Source of the DNA: Acipenser ruthenus
Lineage: Eukaryota; Chordata; Actinopteri; Acipenseriformes; Acipenseridae
Direction: 5' to 3'
Length of the DNA: 64,000 nt
Assembly (NCBI RefSeq): GCF_902713425.1
Contig: NC_081231.1
Location: 924,760 to 988,759 of the forward strand
A program made the position numbers and the translations under genes. Positions 11,254-21,348 of the stretch are shown piece after piece; position 1 is the first letter of the stretch, and each line of letters begins with the position of its first letter. The notes under the pieces are model-generated. The model did no database searches and was not told the DNA's origin. It worked only from the letters and a program-made list of their open reading frames with translations.

Positions 11254-11524
11254 ATATCCAAAATAAAATAAATACAATACAATAGTTTGTCATTTAACAG
11301 ACGCTTTTGTCCAAAGCGACTTAGAGACCAGAGGGTGAACTCTGCTTCATCAACAACTGCTGCTGCTGCTGCTGCAGAGTCACTTTCAATAGGACCTTGT
11401 TTGTTTTCCGTCTAATCTGAAGGACGGAGCACAAGGAGGTGAAGTGACTTGCTCAGGGTCACACACACACACAGACACGCACGCACGCACACAGGGAGTC
11501 GGTGGCTGGGATTGAACCTGGAAC

Positions 11525-11558
<34 letters not shown>

Positions 11559-13472
11559 TGTTTATTTAGCAGACGCCTTTATCCAAGGTGACTTACAGAG
11601 ACTAGGGTGTGTGAACTATGCATCAGCTGCAGAGTCACTTACAATCACGTTTCACCCGAAAGACGGAGCACAAGGAGGTGAAGTGACTTGCTCAGGGTCA
11701 CACAATGAGTCAGTGGCTGAGCCGGGATTTGAACCGGGGACCTCCTGGTTACAAGCCCGTTTCTTTAAATGAAATAATAATATTGAGAAAACGGTTTACT
11801 TCAGAGCCACTTAGCTAGACGCTAGTGTTTCTACGCGCTGCGCTCTCGCGTCGTTGTAGAAGTTTGTTTTGCAGCGGGTTTTAATAGTTGCTCCGTCGTG
11901 GTGGGGTGAAATAAAAGGCATACGATTAGGAAAGAAAGCTTCAGGAACTGGTGCAGTTTGTAATCGTACGCATGTGGTGTAAATTAGACGCTTAAACACA
12001 CAGCCAGGTACCGTGCACACAATCTTGAACACACACAAAAAAATAAAATAAACAATTCTAGACGTTTTGATATGAAAGCTTCATGTGATACTGCAGTACA
12101 AAATTTGTAAGTCGACTTTTTATAAACATGGCTTTCTTAAGTGCCGGTAGATGCAGTCTGTTTCGAGGTTGCCTTTTGCTCGTGATCGAATGGCTGTGGA
12201 TGAAGGCACTTTTGTCTGGTGTTCAAGTCCCCCTGTCTTTTGATCAACACATTCTTGTGTATCTGTGTCCTGTTTCTCTTAATGCTCATAACGGCTGCAA
12301 GTAAATAATAATTTTTGTTTTTTTTACACCTGCGGCAAGTAAATCAATTTATACCAGAGATATATATATATTTTTTTTTCATGGCTTGCGGTACACGGAG
12401 AGCATAAGCATTTTTAGAGCTTGGGTATAGAAATTTTGACGCACAGTAATAGCAGTTGTTGTGTTGTGACAGGGATGCGTGAAGGAGTGGTGTGTGGTTT
12501 TTTCTCTTGTTCAAATAGCAAACCTTGTTCTGCGTCTCTCTCCTTCTCCTCCCCCAAGGCAAATTGATCAGCGTGAAGCTTTCGACCAGCAACCACAGAA
12601 CCACGCCAGGCATGGGAGACAGGATGAACTGTTTTGTGTGCGGGAGAAAGGGCCATTGGGCCCAAGATTGCCGAATGGCGCAAAATAATTCCTACTCTGA
12701 TGGTCCTGCGTTCCCCAGGAGCAACGGATTTCACGATCCGGTTTTCCGAGGACGCGGTGACATGGGGTTCAGAAGAGGTGGCCCTGGGGGGCCAGGGTTC
12801 GGCAGGGGCGCAGGGTTCGGGCCCGGTCCTGCATACGGAAGGGGTTCAGGTTATGGTGGTGGTCCCGAGTCTATTAGGGTGCCAGGCTATGGGGTTGCTC
12901 CTGACTCTAGCAGGGTTGCAGGCTACGGGGGCGGTCCTGAGTCCAGCGGGTACAGAGGTGGCCCTGGATTTGGGAGAGGTCTCCACAGGGGCAGGGGTGC
13001 AGGGTACAGCGGGGCTGAAGGCTACGGGGGTGTCCAGACGTACAGTGGTGAAGCAGATTACAGCAGCGGGAGCCCGGGATACCCAGCGACGCGCCCCTCT
13101 CCATACGGGGAGCGAGAAAGCTACAGTGGCGTCGACTTCTATGAGCAGTTCAGATCCCGCCCCCTAGAGGAAAGGCACTCCCTCGCCCCACCTCACCTTC
13201 CTCCTCCTCCTCCCTCCTCCATGATGAGAGACCGCCTGTCTGCCTCTGCCCTCAACCCCTATGAGAGGCGCCCCATGCCAGCTCCCGTCTCCTCCTCCTC
13301 CTACTACGCACGAGAGCGCAGCCCCGTCCGCCGGGCTCCCCCTGTGGCAGAGGGGTACGGGTACGAGCGCTCCCGCCTGTCTCCGGTCTCCTCCTCCCTC
13401 TCCAGGAGCTCCCTGTACGAGGCGCCGCGGGCGAGGGACCCCTACGCGGAACGGGCACGCTATGCTTTTTAA
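10724..13472 (+). CDS. rbm4: RBM4-family RNA-binding protein, copy 2 (CCHC knuckle)
   Basis: Coding exons are 10724-11165 and 12559-13472, giving 451 residues with an intact frame and a phase 1 junction at FQG. RRM1 has LFIGNL (4-9) and KDFGFVHM (35-42). RRM2 has LHVGNI (90-95) and KEYAFVHM (121-128). The linker between them is about ten residues longer than in copies 1 and 3 and glutamine-rich ([16 protein letters not shown]). A CX2CX4HX4C zinc knuckle follows (C172, C175, H180, C185). Next comes a glycine-rich tail with GFGRG and GYGGGPES-type units, then the conserved end [18 protein letters not shown] and [17 protein letters not shown]4 proteins bind CU-rich RNA and regulate alternative splicing and translation. 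The ATG follows the acceptor by nine bases. The RRM exon differs clearly from copy 3, but the last 190 coding bases are identical to it, which suggests gene conversion. Confidence 0.95.
11291..11524 (-). mobile_element. SINE family B, diverged copy
   Basis: On the + strand it begins with the tail ACAGACGCTTTTGTCCAAAG, continues through an expanded GCT run (near 11360) and GACGGAGCACAAGGAGGTGA, gains a CA/CG repeat (11460-11492), and ends at the B-box-like GGGATTGAACCTGG. It is older or more rearranged than the neighbouring copy. Confidence 0.8.
11525..11775 (-). mobile_element. SINE family B after an ATT repeat
   Basis: An (ATT)n run at 11525-11558 leads into TTTAGCAGACGCC, the body with GCATCAGCTGCAGAGTCAC and the head GGGATTTGAACCGGGGACCT. 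It lies directly beside the previous copy in the same orientation, inside the intron of rbm4 copy 2, so the two copies form a tandem pair. Confidence 0.88.
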
Positions 13473-13488
13473 TCGCACGTGCCGACAG

Positions 13489-13652
13489 GTGAGAACCACA
13501 GAGCAGGTGGGGAGAGGCGGGGGGGTGGGGGTTAATCAGCGACCTTGTCAGATCTTGAGCCATATGGTCCAGATTTAGAGTTTTCATACAAAATAATTTA
13601 AAAATTTGGGGTTGATTTTTAATAGGGATGTAAGGTAAAGGGAAGTTTTTAA

Positions 13653-13683
<31 letters not shown>

Positions 13684-14960
13684 CCTCCAGTGCCCTGCCG
13701 CACACAGCGTGCAGATTGCAGCTGGACGCAGTCTAGGGTTAAAGTGAGTCTCTTTGTACTGCATCTAACCCCGTGCTGTGCCCTGTAACCCGCTGATCCC
13801 AGTGTGATTTGCTCTCTTTTCAGGTATATAGTTACCGCGGGGGGGGGGGCTCCACGCGACGCGAAATCGCCCCCCTTCTTGTTTCACGCAGATTGCTTTC
13901 GGCTGCGACGCGAACAGGAAGGACAGTTGCGCGGACGCCTCGATGTGTTTCGACACCTGACCTTGTGAATTTATGACCAATTTTGTCTTTCCTTTTTCTT
14001 TTTTTTTTTTCTTTATTCCGAGGCCACAGATTTTATTTTTTTAATTATTTTTTTGTTTCGAGTTGCTCATTATTTCTGATGCTGGGGGGGGGGGGGGACA
14101 CACGACATGGATTCGAAGTTTTTTGGAATCTTAGATTTCAGGAAATGCTACAAGTTTGTCATCTTGCATTTAAAAAAAAAAAAAAAAAAAAAAAAATGTA
14201 AAATGAATGCAGTGATTTCTCCAAAATTTGGGTGGTTAAATAATTCTGTACAAACACTTCACACGTGCTGTGTGCTTTTTTTGTGATGTGTGTTCGGTTT
14301 TAAACGAATAATTTGCAGTTCTCTTTTTAGTGTGTGTGAGGGGGGGGCGGGGCGGGGGGGGGGGGCAGAGACTGGCTTGTTTTGATACTGGTGGTAGAAT
14401 GGGTGTTGTGATGAAGGGATGACATATTTTATAATTTTTACAGAGCAGGTTGCGTTTTTAAAATATTATCCGTTTCTAAATCTTACAGTTCTCATTGCTA
14501 TGAAGACTCATGCGTCTGTACATGTGTTTGGCTTTCTGGAGCTAGCCAGCATGTATTGATCTAAATATGGGTTTAAATGTATTGGGGTCCTCCAACTGAT
14601 TTCTCCTGTCCTGTAGAGATCTGCTTCAGAGATGTACGATGAGGAGAAACACAATCCAAGCTTCACGTTCGCTGTGTGCTCAGAGTTCAAATTGGCAAGC
14701 TTTATTTTATTTTTTTGAAGGTAACAGGGCTGACAATCTTTTCAAAGAGAAATAAGACACCAGTTCACAGTTTCAAAGTATATTTCTTCTGCGTTTTGCA
14801 CGTTACTGTATGTTCCTTGAAATGAGTTTCCTTTTCATATTTTGCTTGTTAAAAATAATTGTTTTTTTTTAATTATTGAATAACTAATACCAACACAGTG
14901 AGCCTTGGTTTTATGTAGTTATTTTTATTTTGTATTCATCTTTTATAAATAAAATCAGAT
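13489..14960 (+). other. rbm4: 3'UTR intron and terminal exon, rbm4 copy 2
   Basis: The stop at 13472 is followed after 16 bases by donor GTGAGAACC at 13489. The 335-base intron holds a GT repeat (13651-13680) and ends GCTCTCTTTTCAG at 13823. The 3'UTR exon starts GTATATAGTTACCGCGG and contains GGAAGGACAGTTGCGCGGAC, close to the same place in copy 3. Long G runs lie at 14083-14097 and 14340-14366, and a poly-A run at 14171-14195. AATAAA at 14948-14953 is a likely poly(A) signal. Confidence 0.75.
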
Positions 14961-16022
14961 ATTTGAGGGAAAAACAAAGTGTGTTTTATTTATGTATTAA
15001 TTGATTTACCTTGTTCTAAGGATTGCAGTCACATCAGACTACAGAAGGCTGTTGTTTTTGTTTGTTTGTTTCAGCTTGCATACAATACAAATGTTTAGTG
15101 AATCCATTTCACCAATGATCAGGTTAGTTTTGACATTCAAACCACTGTTCTATAAACGCCACTGTTTACTATTTCATATGCTAATATAATGGAGAAATTT
15201 GCAGAGATCCGGAAACCAATTAAGCCTACAATCCAACCATCGTTGAAATACATGAACTTTGAGTGCTTAATGTGCCTGATATGTTAGAGAGGAGCTTGCT
15301 GAATTAAGACTTGGGTTTTTTTTTCCCTCAAGATATAGTGTGGAATTAACTGTACGCCTTTCAGCATCACAGCTCCATACATTTGCTTAGGAAGAGCTTT
15401 CTGTTTCAATTTCTCTGTAATCTCGCTGTGCATGGCTGTACATTAAAAAATAAAAATGAATGTTTCACTAAATTATCATGAATATGTTCCACGAAGCAAA
15501 AACTGCCCGGTGTGGTTTTTAATGAATTGGATTTTGTTAAATTCAACAAAGCGTAGTTTTTTTGTTTTTTGTTTGTTTTTTTAAACACATTTTGAACGTT
15601 AACTGCACTAAAATTACCCCAGTGACCAAGGGCAGGATTTCATTAAAGCAATTACGGTTTATGTAACATTATGTTTACCGCACGAACAAAAAGTAAAGTA
15701 TTTGAAGATGTAGTATTGAGCATTAATAAAGTGAAAACGGATAACGATTAAATAACACACACAAAGTGCTTTACAAACCTGCGTTTCTCATGCGCCTACG
15801 GGTCGCCATCTGAATGACAACCGTAAGATTGCCATCATTAATCCAAAGAGGAGGAATTAGGTGTTTAACCGGGACGGTAAATGCAATTTTACAGGTAGGA
15901 TAACTCTATCTTTTACTGTAGCACCAGCACAAGCGATATGCGAACTCGGACCTTTCCAGTACACTCGGTTATGGCCAGTAAGATAATTTAAGTATAAAAA
16001 TGAATGATACATTTTTATCTAG

Positions 16023-16341
16023 TACAGCTACGGCCGAATGTTTTGCATCACCGTAGAATTAAATAATTTTGCTCCATAGAGCCGAATGAAACCTGCTAAA
16101 TAATGTTATGTTAAAATGAAAAATGACATACCGCGCTGTAGTTTTCCTATGTACTGACATTTATAAATCTAACATGAAATACTGTACTACTATTATGGCT
16201 TCCGGTAGACTTTTGCGATATCATTTTTGTAGATTATTTGATTACATGATGTTAAATAAAATATCTATCTATCTCTAACGATCTCTAGCTATCTATCAAA
16301 ATCAATTTCTGTGTGTTACAAAACTTTTAGCCATAGCTGTA
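16023..16341. mobile_element. Tc1/mariner-like MITE, complete copy
   Basis: The left end TACAGCTACGGCCGAATG, continuing TTTTGCATCACC, is an imperfect inverted repeat of the right end ACAAAACTTTTAGCCATAGC, continuing TGTA. Both ends carry TA, the target of Tc1/mariner elements. The interior includes ATCTAACATGAAATACTGTA and GGCTTCCGGTAGACTTTTGC, shared with copies at 18.3, 29.8, 46.5 and 51.3 kb. No transposase is encoded. Confidence 0.85.
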
Positions 16342-16762
16342 TTTATACAAGTGTGATGTTATTTATAAAACACCTTTGAATAGCTGATCGCTGTCTTTTG
16401 TACAGGTAAGAATTGACAGATTATTGGAGTCAATAAATCTTATCAACTGTGGGAAATAAATGTAAAATCCGTGTTGTGTGTGCCCGGGGTTACAGCTTTC
16501 ATAGATCGGTAGACATGTATTTATAAACACGTGTTCATGTAGCACGGAATTGTGTTCCAATACTTCTTGTGTGAGTCAAGTTACAAGGCGGTATTGTCAG
16601 CTAACAATACTGCAAATTAATCGGACAGCTTTTTGAGTTGCTAGGAGGAGTCGGTCTCCTTTATAACAGAATGTTATTAAAAGCCAACTCCAAAAGATAA
16701 GGTATATACGTTGCATTTTATTAAAATGTAACCATACGTAACATGGTAATTTTTTAATTAAA

Positions 16763-16763
16763 A

Positions 16764-16810
<47 letters not shown>

Positions 16811-16878
16811 ATATATATATATATATATAGAGATAGAGATAGAGATAGATATAGATATAGATATAGATATATATATAA
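16763..16878. repeat. Compound ATCT/AT/GATA microsatellite
   Basis: A run of ATCT units passes into AT dinucleotides and then AGATAG and GATATA units. The two flanks are complementary, so the tract can fold on itself. It sits about 130 bases upstream of the copy 3 promoter blocks. Confidence 0.85.
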
Positions 16879-16995
16879 TTTGGTTTTTTATATATAATCA
16901 TGTAATTATTTCTACAACAGGTAAACCGTACGTCATTACATTTTCACCTGAATTTAACTGACGTCTTTTTTACCCATTTAGGTGAAACCTGGCGT

Positions 16996-17123
16996 TGATA
17001 TCCACCAATCCGGTGCAGGCTTCGGCCGGTGGGCGGTGTCTGATCGACGTCACCCGGCCGGCGAGCGGGCGAGCGGTGCCATTTTAAAATTCATCCGCTA
17101 CTGAACCGGAGTCGTGAAAAAAG
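16996..17123 (+). promoter_or_regulatory. rbm4: rbm4 copy 3 promoter and non-coding exon 1
   Basis: ATCCACCAATCCGG (CCAAT at 17005-17009), CCGGTGGGCGG (17026-17036), a CRE-like GACGTCACCC (from 17046) and GCCATTTT (17078-17085) match the order seen in the other rbm4 promoters. The non-coding exon ends at 17123 before donor GTAAGCGAG. The region is G/C-rich against A/T-rich surroundings, like a small CpG island. Confidence 0.75.
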
Positions 17124-17947
17124 GTAAGCGAGGAAAATGTTGTGTTTAAAACGGCATCTAACGCTCAATCGAGGATACCGTGTAACTGCAGCTAGCTTGT
17201 AAACGCACAATGAAGCGTTTGAAATTATTTAAATGTGGTAGTATTTTATAATTGTTGCCGTGTGACGCCATTTCGCTTTCAAAACTGGATGCTGAGGCGA
17301 GAGCTGTTTGGGCCTTGTGTGTGTCGACAAAAGAAAAACAACGTAGCGGTCGTTTTAATTGATAAAAAGCTTAATTGTGAGGTATTTAGTAAAATAAAAT
17401 AACATTTGTCACTATATCCATCGCTTAAGTGTATGGTGGTGGGGGGTATATCATTTTATTTTAGCGCGATAACAATTTCTCTATACAAATTCAGCCGCCG
17501 TCTCGGCGCGGCTCCAGCCAGTTTTGAGCAGTTCGGTTTTAAAGATTAGCGTCCAAATAAAAAATAAAGTAGGTATCGTTCCCCCCCAAGTGTACATAAT
17601 TCTAAAAAGTTGTGCAATCAAGCGAGCCATTTTTACACACCACTTTATTTATTTATTTTTTTAAACAGCTAGGTCTCGGGTAGGTAGCGAATTTCTTTTG
17701 TTGTCTAAATACTTCCCCGCTTATATAACGGTGATAACACGGGCAGCACTTTATTATAACGGTCTACGTTTTTATATACATGTGTATACATAGCTTTGAA
17801 GTTTGATAAATATGTTTTGTTTTCTGTATCGTTTTTGGGGTTGTGACTGTGGGCAGTCGTGGTAGGTTAAATATTTAATAAAACCAGATACACTGTCGCT
17901 AACATGTGGCGACTAATACAGTAATACCAAATTAAAGCAATTCTTCA

Positions 17948-18030
17948 ACTGAGGGAACACGAAACTGCTTTGTGTCTTGGGACCTGGTTTCAGGCAGGGG
18001 TTTGATACAGCAACCTCAATTACAGCTGCA
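17948..18030 (+). repeat. Unnamed repeat D, copy 2 (shortened)
   Basis: GAGGGAACACGAAACTG, TTTGTGTCTTGGGACCTGGT, TTCAGGC and GGTTTGATACAGC align with 8.92-9.02 kb, but the middle block around CACTGCACGGCACACC is missing. This copy and copy 1 lie in the same intron of two paralogous genes. Confidence 0.6.
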
Positions 18031-18299
18031 CCCAGGATAAACTAAATTAAGAAATCGAGATTCAACCGATAGTCAATGCTTTGATGTGCAAGAAGTTCAG
18101 TTAGACATCACAGTTCTACATCATAGTCTTCTGCTCATATGCTATTGGATATTTTTTTTTAACGGTTGCATCATGATGTGTAAAAAAAATTATACACTGA
18201 ATAAAGATGGGGAATGGGTCTGAGGACAGGGATTTACATATGTGAACATGATTGATATCTTATTTAACATCATGTAATCCAAGAAACTACAAAATGATT

Positions 18300-18541
18300 A
18301 ATGCAGGAGTCTACCGGAACCCAGAATATTAGTAGTACAGTAGTATTTCATGTTAGATTTTGAAATGTGACATATTTTTTTCAAATTCTGTTAAGTATAT
18401 GGAAAACTACCAAGCGGTGTGTAATTCAGTCTGCTAATGTAACACTATTCAGCGGGTTTTGTTCAACTTTGAGTTAAAATTAGTTAATTACCAGTCGCCC
18501 ATATCTGTAGGGTGATGCAAAACTTTTGGCCATATGCTGTT
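18300..18541. mobile_element. Tc1-like MITE, partial
   Basis: Only one terminus is clear, GGTGATGCAAAACTTTTGGC followed by CATATGCTGT at 18512-18541. The interior CATGTTAGATTTTGAAATGT matches the reverse complement of the interior of the other copies. The left terminus is missing. Confidence 0.7.
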
Positions 18542-18614
18542 GGTCTCCTTGAGATTTTATTTTATATTCTATTCACCTGTTGACTTGCAACGGTTTCCCT
18601 TCCCTTCAGCCGCG

Positions 18615-19767
18615 ATGGTGAAACTCTTCATTGGCAACCTGTCCCAGGACACCACGGCGGACGAGCTGCGGCCGCTCTTCTCCCAGTACGGGAAGGTCAG
18701 GGAGTGCGACGTGGTCAAGAACTTTGGCTTCGTGCACATGGACGACAAGGAGGAGGCGGACGAGGCGATCCGCAACCTGCACCACTACGAGCTGAACGGG
18801 CAGCCCATGAACGTGGAGGTCAGCCGCAGCAAGACCAAGGCCTCCACCAAGCTGCACGTGGGCAACATCAACAGCAGCTGCACCAACCAGGAGCTGCGCG
18901 CCAAGTTCGAGGAGTACGGGCCGGTGATCGAGTGCGACATCGTGAAGGAGTACGCGTTCGTGCACATGGAGCGGGTGGAGGACGCCATGGAAGCGATCAA
19001 AGGGCTAGACAACACTGCTTTTCAAGGTGAAATAAGAGGGCCAGCAGCAAGGCAGGCTACCAAGTCTCATAGCAAACGCGGGGGGGGGGGGGGGCGGACG
19101 GGCTTCTCTCTTTTAAAATGGAAAATTTAAATTGCTGTAGAAACTTTTACAGCCACTGGAAGCCGTTTTCAGTGTCCTTACTGGCTCAAGAGAAAACGGT
19201 CCCCGGGACAGATCTGTTGGTGGGGCTTGCAATTTATTTTTTTTTTTTAAATGGTGGCCCTTCTTAAGAGAGGTGAGGGACAGATAGGTGACGAGACATC
19301 GGAGGAACTAAAGCATCGGTCTGCCTCCCCAGGGTTCATTTCAAATTCGGGTTTCAATTTTCCGGTTCGAGTCGCGAAGTTTGTTGTCTCGCATTGAAGT
19401 TCTGTATGTAAGAACTTATTTATTTATTTTTAAGATGCTGTGGGGAATTTGTTTCCAAACAGCGTGTGCAACTACACCGCACTCGGTTATACATCTGTAA
19501 TTCTAATTTATACTTTTACAAAAAAAGTAATTTTAAAAGATAGAACTGTATTGGTTTTAGTTGCACGTGGTAGCTGTATGTTCTGCTAATACCAGTATAT
19601 TCTTAACCCCTGTTTCTTTTAGCCTCACTGCATTTCTTTATTTAGGATTACAGAGGCTCACGGTAGTGGTTACAGACATGGAGTGGCAGTTCATGTCAAG
19701 GGAGGCAGGGCATTAGAGGGGAGAGTTACGTATGCATGAGAAAAGCGCACTCTCTCTCTCCTCTCTC

Positions 19768-19801
<34 letters not shown>

Positions 19802-21332
19802 GCTCGCTGTCTGGCGCTCTCTCTCTCTTGCTCGCTGTCTGGCGCTCTCTCTCTCTCGCTCGCTGTCTGGCGCTCTCTCTCTCTCGCTCGCTGTCTGGCG
19901 CTCTCTCTCTCGCTCGCTGTCTGGCTCTCTCTCTCTCGCTGTCTGGCTCTCTCTCTCTCGCTGTCTGGCGCTCTCTCTCTCTCGCTCGCTGTCTGGCGCT
20001 CTCTCTCTCTCGCTCGCTGTCTGGCGCTCTCTCTCTCTCTCGCTCGCTGTCTGGCGCTCTCTCTCTCGCTCGCTGTCTGGCGCTCTCTCTCTCTCGCTCG
20101 CTGTCTGGCGCTCTCTCTCTCTCTCGCTCGCTGTCTGGCGCTCTCTCTCTCTCGCTCGCTGTCTGGCGCTCTCTCTCTCTCTCGCTCGCTGTCTGGCGCT
20201 CTCTCTCTCGCTGTCTGGCGCTCTCTCTCTCTCTCTCTCTCTCGCTGTCTGGCGCGCTCTCTCTCTCTCTCTCTCTCGCTGTCTGGCTCTCTCTCTCTCT
20301 CGCTGTCTGGCGCTCTCTCTCTCTCTCTCGCTGTCTGGCGCTCTCTCTCTCTCTCTCGCTGTCTGGCGCTCTCTCTCTCTCTCTCTCTTTCGCCGTCTGG
20401 CGCTCTCTCTCTCTGTCCAGTCCCCAGTCCCCATAGCAAACCTTGTTTTGCGTCTTTCTCTTAAAGGCAAGCTGATGAGCGTGAAGCTTTCGACGAGCCG
20501 GCTGCGCACTGCGCCGGGAATGGGAGAGCGGACGGGTTGCTATCGCTGCGGGCAGGATGGTCACTGGTCCAAAGAGTGCCCGATGGGTCAGGACGGCTCC
20601 TTCTCGGAAGGTCCCATGCCCCGCGAGGGGAATGGGTACGGCGGTCAGGGCTATGGCGGTGGCAGGGGGTTCACCGGGGGCTACGGTGCGGGCCCCGGGT
20701 TCGGCAGGGGAATGGGCTATGGTGCGGGCCCCGGGTTCGGCAGGGGGGCAGGCTTCGGCGGTCCTGGGTTCAGAAGAGGAGACGGCTATGACGCGGGCCC
20801 TGGGTACGGCAGGGGCGAGGGGTTTAGCGGCGGTGTGGGGTATGGCAGCGAAGCGGCTTACGGGGGCGCCACGAGCTACAGCAGCAGCAACAGCAGCAGT
20901 GCGTTTCCAGAGCGGCCTTCCAGCTACGAAGAGAGAGACCGCTACAACGTGGTCGACTACTACGAGAAGTACCGGGCCCGGCCTTACGGCATGCCCTCCT
21001 TCGAGGACAGGAGGGTGGCCTCTCTCCCCCCTCTTCCTCCTCCACCTCCTCCTTCCTCCTCCATGATGAGAGACCGCCTGTCTGCCTCTGCCCTCAACCC
21101 CTATGAGAGGCGCCCCATGCCCCTCCCGCCGACTCCAGTCTCCTCCTCCGCCTCCTCCTCCTACTACGCACGAGAGCGCAGCCCCGTCCGCCGGGCTCCC
21201 CCTGTGGCAGAGGGGTACGGGTACGAGCGCTCCCGCCTGTCTCCGGTCTCCTCCTCCCTCTCCAGGAGCTCCCTGTACGAGGCGCCGCGGGCGAGGGACC
21301 CCTACGCGGAACGGGCACGCTATGCTTTTTAA
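18615..21332 (+). CDS. rbm4: RBM4-family RNA-binding protein, copy 3 (CCHC knuckle)
   Basis: Coding exons are 18615-19026 and 20467-21332, giving 425 residues with an intact frame. RRM1 has LFIGNL (4-9) and KNFGFVHM (35-42). RRM2 has LHVGNI (80-85) and KEYAFVHM (111-118). After the phase 1 junction comes [19 protein letters not shown], nearly the human RBM4 sequence, and a CX2CX4HX4C knuckle (C162, C165, H170, C175). The tail from about residue 195 is glycine/tyrosine/phenylalanine/arginine-rich, with [11 protein letters not shown] tandemly repeated, then [20 protein letters not shown] (shared with copy 1) and the final block (shared with copy 2). Mammalian RBM4 has an alanine-rich tail here instead. 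The role is RNA binding in splicing and translation control. The intron between the coding exons contains a large CU-rich minisatellite ending about 50 bases before the acceptor. Confidence 0.95.
19750..20416 (+). repeat. CU-rich minisatellite in rbm4 copy 3 intron
   Basis: About 22 units of roughly 24-40 bases, each a CT run followed by CGCTCGCTGTCTGGCG or CGCTGTCTGGCG. It starts with short GTCT units. On the sense strand the transcript is pyrimidine-rich with regular GGCGC breaks, and it ends about 50 bases upstream of the acceptor at 20466. Because the tract rarely produces stops, long ORFs appear in several frames on both strands; these are artefacts. Confidence 0.95.
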
Positions 21333-21348
21333 TCGCACGCGCCGACAG

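Larger units (their letters stand above)
14961..16995. other. rbm4 copy 2 to copy 3 interval
   Basis: A/T-rich DNA with a complete Tc1-like MITE (16023-16341) and an (ATCT)n, (AT)n, (GATA)n compound microsatellite at about 16763-16878. I see no coding sequence; the 60-65 codon ORFs here lack any motif. Confidence 0.6.
17124..18609 (+). other. 5'UTR intron of rbm4 copy 3
   Basis: The intron runs from donor GTAAGCG to acceptor CCCTTCAG at 18609, five bases before the ATG. It carries a shortened repeat D copy (about 17948-18030) and a 5'-truncated Tc1-like MITE (about 18300-18541). The rest is A/T-rich with no gene. Confidence 0.7.
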
